A DNA stretch of 9,516 nucleotides from Clostridia bacterium (GTDB lineage: Bacteria; Bacillota; Clostridia; Oscillospirales; CAG-272): assembly GCA_900770605.1 (NCBI GenBank), contig CAAGKS010000064.1:1-9516 (forward strand), read 5' to 3'. The notes beneath the pieces are model-generated. The model ran no database searches and was not told where the DNA came from. It worked only from the letters and a program-made list of their open reading frames with translations. The number at the start of each line of letters is the position of its first letter. Position 1 is the first letter of the stretch. The translations under genes were made by a program, and so were the position numbers. Shown here one piece after another: positions 6,703-9,516 of the stretch.

Positions 6703-7545
6703 ATGGCTTACGTTATTTCAGGTGGTATTATCAAATGTGAGGAAGGCGCGAGAAAAACCCGCTACCTCTCTCCCAACAACTATATATTTTTCGTGCTTTC
6801 GGGTAAGGGATACTGCGGAAAGCAAAGGATACAAAAGGGCGCGGGATTTTTCGTGTGCAGAAACGCGTACGTGGACTACGCCCCGTCTGCCGACGCGCCT
6901 CTGACGCTGGCATATTTCTCTCTTGAGGGGATAGATGAGGCTCATTTGCTGATGAAGGACGGGGCGGAAAACGCCAAAAGCTTTACTGTGATCGACGAGG
7001 AATTTGCTCTGAAAATAGTTAATTCTCTGCTCCCCTTCGGCGAGTACAGAAGCATAAACGAGAGCTTTGATGCGGCTGCGGCAGAGCTTTTACTCTCCCT
7101 TGCAAGTGTGTCGAAAAATGCAACTACTAAACCCAGAAGTGGTAGGCAATACGTAGATGCAGCTATAAAATTTATTGACGATAATTACAATCGCGAATTG
7201 AAGGTCGAGAGCATCGCGGACGAGCTTGGTATCGACAGAAAGTATCTGCGAAACCTCTTTGCTCAGCACACGGGAATGTCCACGATGGAGTACATAATGA
7301 AGACGAGAATGGACAGAGCCAAGTCGCTCCTCTCCGAGACCGACAGCAGCGTGACCTTGGTCGCGAACTCGGTTGGATATCGCGACGTGCTTGCTTTCTC
7401 CAAGGCATTCAAGCGCGTTACGTCCTGCTCACCCACGGAATTCAGATCCGCGAACGAAAAGACGCCCGCAAAGCCCGAGCCTGTTGTTGCCGAGCCCGCG
7501 AAGCCCGTCAAGAAACAGCGCGACGTGCCCGTATTTATTCTCTGA
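6703..7545 (+). CDS. AraC-family transcriptional regulator
   Basis: A 280-residue DNA-binding regulator. Residues 1-135 form a beta-rich N-terminal part compatible with a cupin-type ligand-binding/dimerisation domain (glycine-punctuated strands such as LSGKGYCG near 32-39). Residues 150-251 are the AraC/XylS DNA-binding domain. The first helix-turn-helix is around ELKVESIADELGIDRKYL (168-185), the linker helix contains RMDRAKSLL, and the second helix-turn-helix includes SVGYRDVLAFSKAFKR and ends in the family hallmark SPTEFR. An unusual Pro/Lys/Glu-rich tail of about 29 residues (252-280) follows the point where most members stop. The gene has its own strong promoter and terminator. A binding-protein lipoprotein gene of a transport system starts 480 bases downstream on the same strand, so control of that system is plausible but only inferred. 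The ligand is unknown. Confidence 0.92.
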   Translation: MAYVISGGIIKCEEGARKTRYLSPNNYIFFVLSGKGYCGKQRIQKGAGFFVCRNAYVDYAPSADAPLTLAYFSLEGIDEAHLLMKDGAENAKSFTVIDEEFALKIVNSLLPFGEYRSINESFDAAAAELLLSLASVSKNATTKPRSGRQYVDAAIKFIDDNYNRELKVESIADELGIDRKYLRNLFAQHTGMSTMEYIMKTRMDRAKSLLSETDSSVTLVANSVGYRDVLAFSKAFKRVTSCSPTEFRSANEKTPAKPEPVVAEPAKPVKKQRDVPVFIL

Positions 7546-7588
7546 TCTATTCGCCAAAACGAGCTCAGGGTAATCATAAAAATAGATT

Positions 7589-7668
7589 AAATATGCAGAG
7601 AGTGCAAGAATCGGAAATGAAAAAACCATTTTTTTCCGTTTTTGAAGCGTTTCTCTGCATATTTTTTT
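7589..7668 (+). terminator. Nested-hairpin terminator after the AraC gene
   Basis: Perfect 13-base arms AAATATGCAGAGA (7589-7601) and TCTCTGCATATTT (7652-7664) close a 50-base interior. The interior has its own helix, CGGAAA (7612-7617) with TTTCCG (7633-7638). A run of T continues to 7668. The outer stem plus U tract fits intrinsic termination, but the interior is much larger than in a usual terminator, so an additional RNA role or a two-stage fold is possible. Confidence 0.72.
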
Positions 7669-7757
7669 GCAAAAATTTTCTTCCTTAATATTTATATATA
7701 AGGAGCTCGGTGTTATTTTTTGTGGAATATTATAATAAATGAAGCTCTATAATACCA

Positions 7758-7771
7758 TTTCTTGCAAGAAA
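7758..7771. promoter_or_regulatory. Perfect 14-bp palindrome, candidate operator
   Basis: TTTCTTGCAAGAAA equals its own reverse complement. Flanking CA and TG extend it with one inserted A. It is centred about 86 bases before the predicted start of transcription of the binding-protein gene, a position suited to an activator. Its core TTGCAA also forms the -35 of the AraC gene promoter. The bound protein is unknown; the neighbouring AraC protein is one candidate, although that family more often binds direct repeats. Confidence 0.5.
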
Positions 7772-7815
7772 ATGCTTAAAAAATCGAATTTATTGTATTT
7801 TTTTTGACGAAGACA

Positions 7816-7844
7816 TTGACAAAAGATTTTTTTTGTGATACAAT
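7816..7844 (+). promoter_or_regulatory. Near-consensus sigma-A promoter of the binding-protein gene
   Basis: Perfect TTGACA (7816-7821), 17-base spacer, TACAAT (7839-7844) with the extended element TGA directly before it (7836-7838). Initiation is expected near 7851, giving a leader of about 175 bases before ATG 8026. Its strength agrees with the high expression usual for transporter binding proteins. Confidence 0.85.
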
Positions 7845-7909
7845 TAACCTATTCATATCAATATACGCGAAGTTTGCTTTTTTCCTAAGAAGTTTTAAAC
7901 TTATATGCC

Positions 7910-7957
7910 GCTTTGCCCAAAACGTTGATTTTTTGTGTTTGCATCAACTCGGGCTGC
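7910..7957 (+). promoter_or_regulatory. Structured hairpin in the mRNA leader of the binding-protein gene
   Basis: Three stacked helices can form: GC (7910-7911) with GC (7956-7957), GCCC (7915-7918) with GGGC (7951-7954), and GTTGAT (7924-7929) with ATCAAC (7943-7948), around a 13-base loop. No T tract follows, so it is not an intrinsic terminator. Around it lie repeated AAGTT/AAACTT arms (7870-7875, 7890-7902, 7967-7972, 7986-7990) that could pair in more than one way. I do not recognise a known riboswitch. It may stabilise the transcript or regulate translation. Confidence 0.45.
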
Positions 7958-8025
7958 AGAAAAATTAAACTTTTCGAATAATGATAAGTTCAAATAACAT
8001 TCAAAATAATAATGGAGGAATTATT

Positions 8026-9516
8026 ATGAACAAGAATTTCAAATCCTTGCTCGCACTTGCATTGTGCTTGGTTATGGTTGTTGCTGTGTTCGCAGGCTGT
8101 AAGACAGACGCTAACAACAACAATAATAATAACAACAACAACAATAACAACAACAATGATGGTCCTGTAGTTCAGTACGTTCCTAAGCAGGCTGAATACA
8201 ACACCACCACCGCTACAATGCCCAGCAACTGGAATGAACTGACTTATCAGGACAACAACGACACTCAGATTATGAGCTACATCAGTTCTTCCTTCTTTGA
8301 CTACGACTACAAGTTCGTAGACGACGTTAAGTACAACGCTGACGGTTCCATCAACAAAGACGGTATCGTTTCCGGCGCTTACACCACCAACTTCTCCGCT
8401 GCAACAAAGCTTGAGGACGTAACCTCAACCGTTGATGCAAAGTGGGGCTACACCGAAGAGCAGAAAGCAGAAGGCGGCTATGCTTGGAAGATCACTCTTC
8501 GTGACGACCTTAAGTGGGACGATGGCACAGCTATCAAGGCTGAGGACTTCGTTTACTCCATGCAAGCACAGCTCGACCCCGATTTCATGAACTACCGTGG
8601 TAACACCTACTACGATACTCTCAGAATCAAGAACTCCAGAGGTTACTTCTTCCAGAACCAGGAAGGTACATACGATCCCGTTGGAAGCAAGTACGATAGC
8701 ATCGACGCTGCACTTGCTGCTGGCGACACCGTTTACATGGATTCTCAGTTCTTCTGGGGCACCGACGCTTCTTACGTTGATGAGGCAGGCAACTCTTGTC
8801 CTCAGTGGCTCTCTATCACTGATACAACCGTTTATACCGGTGTATATCAGGGTGAGCCCGATCCCATCTCCGGCGCAGATCTTTACGCTATGTACGCTGG
8901 TTACGTTCAGGTAGGCGCTGCTTACGAGCAGTACGCATCCGTTTACACTCCCAACACCACCGGTAAGGTTGAGTGGGAGAACGTTGGTATCTACGCTGAA
9001 GGCAACGCAATCGTAGTTTGCCTTGACAAGGCTTACTCTCTTCTTAACGAAGACGGAACCCTTGGCGTATGGGCAGCTTACTACATGTCCAGCCTTCCCC
9101 TTGTTCACAAGGCTAAGTACGAGGCTTCTATAATCGATCCCGTTGAAGGTTCTACCCTCTACACCTCCAAGTACAACTCCGACCTTGAGACCACAGCAAG
9201 CTGGGGTCCCTACAAGCTCGCTGAGTTTGAGGCAGGAAGCCACTATAAGCTCGTTAAGAACGAGAACTGGTACGGTTGGGGTCTTGAGCAGTACAAGAAC
9301 CAGTACAACATCACAGCTATCAACTGCTCTAAGGTTGCTGAGTCCGCTACACAGTGGATGAGCTTCCTTGCAGGTGAGTACGACGATTCCAGCCTCAGCA
9401 CTGATAACATTGCTGACTACAAGGATTCCAAGTACGTAAACTACATTCCCGGTACAGGTACATACGGTATGCAGCTTTACAGCAACCTCCCTGTACTCAA
9501 GGCTAGCGGCAATAAC
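8026..9516 (+). CDS. Family 5 ABC-transporter solute-binding lipoprotein (OppA/DppA-like), 3' end outside window
   Basis: The first 497 codons of an open frame that runs off the window. Residues 1-24 are a lipoprotein signal peptide: a lysine-containing n-region, a hydrophobic core, and the lipobox FAGC with the acylated Cys at 25. A linker of 15 consecutive Asn (30-44) follows, then the binding domain. Two family 5 marks are seen: LRDDLKWDDGTAIKAEDFVY at 158-177 (the extracellular binding protein signature) and WGPYKL ... KNENWYG at 393-417. The protein would be tethered to the outer face of the membrane and hand peptides or similar solutes to an ABC permease, whose genes probably lie downstream. 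Residues between about 180 and 330 are long and rich in Tyr, Trp and Gly. GGAGG (8014-8018) lies seven bases before ATG 8026. Codon choice is strongly AAC/AAG/GTT/TAC-biased, suggesting high expression. The specific solute cannot be assigned. Confidence 0.92.
   Translation, partial: MNKNFKSLLALALCLVMVVAVFAGCKTDANNNNNNNNNNNNNNNDGPVVQYVPKQAEYNTTTATMPSNWNELTYQDNNDTQIMSYISSSFFDYDYKFVDDVKYNADGSINKDGIVSGAYTTNFSAATKLEDVTSTVDAKWGYTEEQKAEGGYAWKITLRDDLKWDDGTAIKAEDFVYSMQAQLDPDFMNYRGNTYYDTLRIKNSRGYFFQNQEGTYDPVGSKYDSIDAALAAGDTVYMDSQFFWGTDASYVDEAGNSCPQWLSITDTTVYTGVYQGEPDPISGADLYAMYAGYVQVGAAYEQYASVYTPNTTGKVEWENVGIYAEGNAIVVCLDKAYSLLNEDGTLGVWAAYYMSSLPLVHKAKYEASIIDPVEGSTLYTSKYNSDLETTASWGPYKLAEFEAGSHYKLVKNENWYGWGLEQYKNQYNITAINCSKVAESATQWMSFLAGEYDDSSLSTDNIADYKDSKYVNYIPGTGTYGMQLYSNLPVLKASGNN
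8113..8157 (+). repeat. AAY trinucleotide tract encoding 15 asparagines
   Basis: Fifteen consecutive AAC or AAT codons directly after the acylated cysteine region of the binding-protein lipoprotein. AAC and AAT are mixed, so the DNA is not a pure microsatellite, but runs of identical codons could still slip. The protein role is probably a flexible spacer between the membrane anchor and the binding domain. Confidence 0.9.

Larger units (their letters stand above)
7546..8025. other. 480-base AT-rich intergenic region between the AraC gene and the binding-protein gene
   Basis: No protein-coding gene is supported here. In order it holds a nested terminator hairpin (7589-7668), a TTTTTGCAAAAA palindrome at its end (7664-7675), a 14-bp palindrome (7758-7771), a near-consensus promoter (7816-7844), a leader of about 175 bases with a hairpin at 7910-7957, and a GGAGG site (8014-8018). 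The stretch 7676-7757 contains a weak GAGCT/AGCTC pairing (around 7702-7747) and otherwise nothing I can name. The base composition shifts sharply to A and T relative to the genes on both sides. Confidence 0.7.

Noticed and set aside
7739..7807. Possible 22-codon peptide (MKLYNT...) upstream of the binding-protein promoter
   Set aside because: No ribosome binding site at proper distance, low complexity at the 3' end, and it overlaps the 14-bp palindrome. Chance is more likely.
7845..8025. Known riboswitch classes or a T-box in the leader
   Set aside because: I could not find the conserved core sequences of classes I know, and there is no terminator/antiterminator pair ending in a U tract.
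8425..9243. 272-codon open frame on the - strand opposite the binding-protein gene
   Set aside because: The + strand frame carries a signal peptide, lipobox and family 5 signature. The - strand frame is a by-product of its codon bias.
1..9516. CRISPR array, tRNA or rRNA genes, transposase or integrase, attachment sites
   Set aside because: No regularly spaced repeats, no cloverleaf or rRNA sequences, and no mobile-element genes or terminal repeats were seen in the window.

Overview
The window most likely comes from a spore-forming clostridial Firmicute, probably an uncultured gut-type member of the Oscillospiraceae/Christensenellales sphere. The evidence is a SpoVAC homologue, the HFGG-type clostridial glutamyl-tRNA synthetase, a bacterial glutaminyl-tRNA synthetase, GGAGG-type ribosome binding sites, extended -10 promoters, and a lipoprotein with a poly-asparagine linker. 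The genus cannot be fixed from the sequence alone.

Left part (1-5491, all + strand): the last 34 codons of a probable metallo-beta-lactamase-fold hydrolase, then a tightly packed series gltX - glnS - DUF1294 membrane protein - MutS-like ATPase. The gaps are 51, 49, -1 and 22 bases with no visible terminator between genes, so this looks like one transcription unit. The first two enzymes charge tRNA-Glu and tRNA-Gln. The last two genes ride along with no obvious functional tie. The MutS-like protein has the core helices and the ABC ATPase, but no mismatch-recognition domain and no Smr domain.

Middle part (5492-6606): spoVAC lies on the - strand, ending 6 bases from the end of the MutS-like gene. 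It is alone, without spoVAD/AE beside it, and has a sigma-G-like promoter. A divergent + strand gene encodes a small charged coiled-coil protein of unknown function and ends in a strong intrinsic terminator.

Right part (6607-9516, + strand): a well-formed sigma-A promoter drives an AraC-family regulator with a short leader and a complex terminator. A 480-base AT-rich intergenic region follows, holding that terminator, a perfect 14-bp palindrome, a near-consensus promoter and a leader of about 175 bases with a three-helix hairpin. It leads into a truncated lipoprotein gene for a family 5 (OppA/DppA-like) solute-binding protein. The simplest reading is that the AraC protein senses a ligand and controls the uptake system whose binding protein begins at 8026. 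That link is inferred from adjacency only.

No clearly new multi-gene system is visible. The most worthwhile leads are the structured leader and palindrome ahead of the binding-protein gene, the domain-stripped MutS-like ATPase in a synthetase operon, and the solitary spoVAC with a palindrome over its promoter.
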